In this document: piece after piece, positions 63,152 through 64,000 of the stretch | Layout: each line of letters opens with the position of its first letter | How positions within the stretch are numbered: position 1 is the stretch's first letter | NCBI RefSeq assembly: GCF_017303155.1 | Contig: NZ_JAEKJR010000001.1 | Location: 620,001 to 684,000, forward strand | Direction of reading: 5' to 3' | Length of the DNA stretch: 64,000 nucleotides | Source of the DNA: Microbulbifer salipaludis | GTDB taxonomy: Bacteria; Pseudomonadota; Gammaproteobacteria; Pseudomonadales; Cellvibrionaceae | Made by a program: the position numbers and the translations under genes | Notes under the pieces: model-generated | What the model was told of the DNA's origin: nothing | Seen by the model: only the letters and a program-made list of their open reading frames with translations | Database searches by the model: none

Positions 63152-64000
63152 GATGGCACCTCCGCTGCTTGCGGGATGGTTTCAACCGCGGGCTCAGGGG
63201 TTGGCTCGGGAGTGGTCTCCGTTGCGGTCTCAGGTGTGCCCTCAGGCTGTGCCGGGGTGGGCGCCTCGTAAGCACCCTGTATCGTCGCATCCTGAATGCG
63301 CGCAATGGCGAGGCGGGTATGCGCCATATATTGCGCGACCCGTTGCGTGGCAGCGCCGAGCGCGTCACGCAGGTCCTGACGAATCTGATTCTGCAGAGCG
63401 CTGCTGGCGCGCTCGATGGCACCTTGCTGCTGCGCCAGGCGCTGTCCGGCGTCATCCACGCTGCCGGCCAGCAGGTTGAGCTGTGGTGCCTCGGCGGCGA
63501 TGCGCGCAACACTGCGTTGGCGGCGCGCGGCCTCGGCCAGTTGCTCTTCCAGTGCAGCGATCGTTTTGCGCGTGTGCCACAGGTTCTGGTGATACTGGTC
63601 CGCCGCCTGCCACTGAAGAAGGCCGCGTGCGCGCGCCAGTGTCTGCTGCTGGTAGCGACTGGTTTTGCCCGCCTTGCTCAGGTGCTGGTAGCGCGCTTCG
63701 GCCGCGCGCACCATTCCCAGATACTCGGACGCAGCGCTATCGCTGCTGGCAAGCATCGCGAGGCCGTCCTGGTCCGCCTCGATCCGCGCGAGGGAGTTCT
63801 TCAGCCGCTGCAGTTGCTGCTCGGCGATCTGTACCTGCTGGTCGTACTGGGCGCTGTTGTGCTGTTGCACGATGTCGGTATGACGCTGCTCGCGCTCATC
63901 AATCAGGTTGTGGAATTCCGGTAGCCGCTGCTGCCAGCGCGCGAGCACCCGCGTGAGCTGTTGCAGGTCGCGCAGTTCCGCAAGCTGCAATTGCAGCCGA
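63148..64000 (-). CDS. Coiled-coil periplasmic protein, 3' part (5' end outside window)
   Basis: The frame runs from beyond 64000 to the stop at 63148 and overlaps the large TPR gene by 4 bp (GTGA). At least 284 residues are visible: long Gln/Leu/Ala-rich heptads (for example IAEQQLQRLKNSLARIEADQ, ALEEQLAEAARRQRSVARI) that predict coiled coil, then a Pro/Glu/Thr-rich tail (PEPTPEPAVE) that is probably disordered. The first Met seen at 63990 is only a TTG codon, so the real start is outside. It is the upstream partner in the cluster. Confidence 0.78.
   Translation of the reverse strand, partial: RLQLQLAELRDLQQLTRVLARWQQRLPEFHNLIDEREQRHTDIVQQHNSAQYDQQVQIAEQQLQRLKNSLARIEADQDGLAMLASSDSAASEYLGMVRAAEARYQHLSKAGKTSRYQQQTLARARGLLQWQAADQYHQNLWHTRKTIAALEEQLAEAARRQRSVARIAAEAPQLNLLAGSVDDAGQRLAQQQGAIERASSALQNQIRQDLRDALGAATQRVAQYMAHTRLAIARIQDATIQGAYEAPTPAQPEGTPETATETTPEPTPEPAVETIPQAAEVPS

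Overview
The window is a chromosomal segment, roughly 55-60% G+C, from a marine-type gammaproteobacterium. The gene set (glnA-ntrBC, yrfG/hslR/hslO/pckA synteny, an OM TonB receptor without local substrate genes, PAS-LuxR pairs, an AgmX/ExbB/ExbD/TPR cluster) suggests the Microbulbifer/Cellvibrionales neighbourhood. That placement is an inference from gene content and was not checked by phylogeny. There are about 58 protein genes, one tRNA, no rRNA, no CRISPR array and no recognisable transposase or phage gene.

Layout. Positions 1-7.4 kb hold the 5' part of a malic enzyme gene, a thioesterase, a diguanylate cyclase, a VIT1-type metal transporter, a GST and, after a 700-bp gap containing possible gene remnants, a large TonB-dependent receptor. 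Positions 7.5-12.6 kb are core: typA/bipA, tRNA-Leu(CAG) and ppc. Positions 13.2-21.0 kb look like a small surface-glycan island: an acyltransferase and a flippase on the minus strand, then an alkaline-phosphatase-like protein and two glycosyltransferases on the plus strand. Positions 21.0-28.0 kb are nitrogen control: thiI, then glnA with a sigma-54 promoter and three NtrC-type boxes, a DUF4124 gene, and ntrB-ntrC with their own NtrC box and sigma-54-like promoter. Positions 28.1-33.7 kb carry small accessory genes, an AI-2E-family permease and a tandem pair of membrane-anchored M15-like proteins. Positions 33.8-41.1 kb carry pckA, hslO, a DUF4124 protein, a Deg-type protease, hslR, yrfG and a YhhN protein. 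hslR is flanked by two copies, in opposite orientation, of a 104-106-bp nested palindromic element. Positions 41.3-44.7 kb carry cysK, cysQ, a small protein, an orphan HicB-like protein and an OM barrel. Positions 44.9-52.8 kb are a minus-strand operon of six genes joined by 4-bp overlaps (RDD, SpoIIM-like, DUF4129, DUF4350, MoxR, DUF58), preceded by a membrane protein. Positions 53.0-56.1 kb carry DUF2939 and DUF2237 genes and two paralogous PAS-LuxR regulators under a perfect CRP-type palindrome. Positions 56.4-64.0 kb are a minus-strand cluster that runs off the window: coiled-coil protein, large TPR lipoprotein, TPR lipoprotein, small secreted protein, ExbB, two ExbDs and an AgmX/TonB-like protein.

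How genes work together. maeA, ppc and pckA all act at the PEP-pyruvate-oxaloacetate-malate node, and ppc and pckA share a nearly identical 15-bp upstream motif. glnA, ntrB and ntrC form an autoregulated nitrogen circuit. The last cluster reads as a proton-driven envelope machine in which one ExbD keeps the ion-coupling aspartate and the other has lost it; this cluster and the palindromic elements around hslR are the strongest candidates for undescribed biology here.
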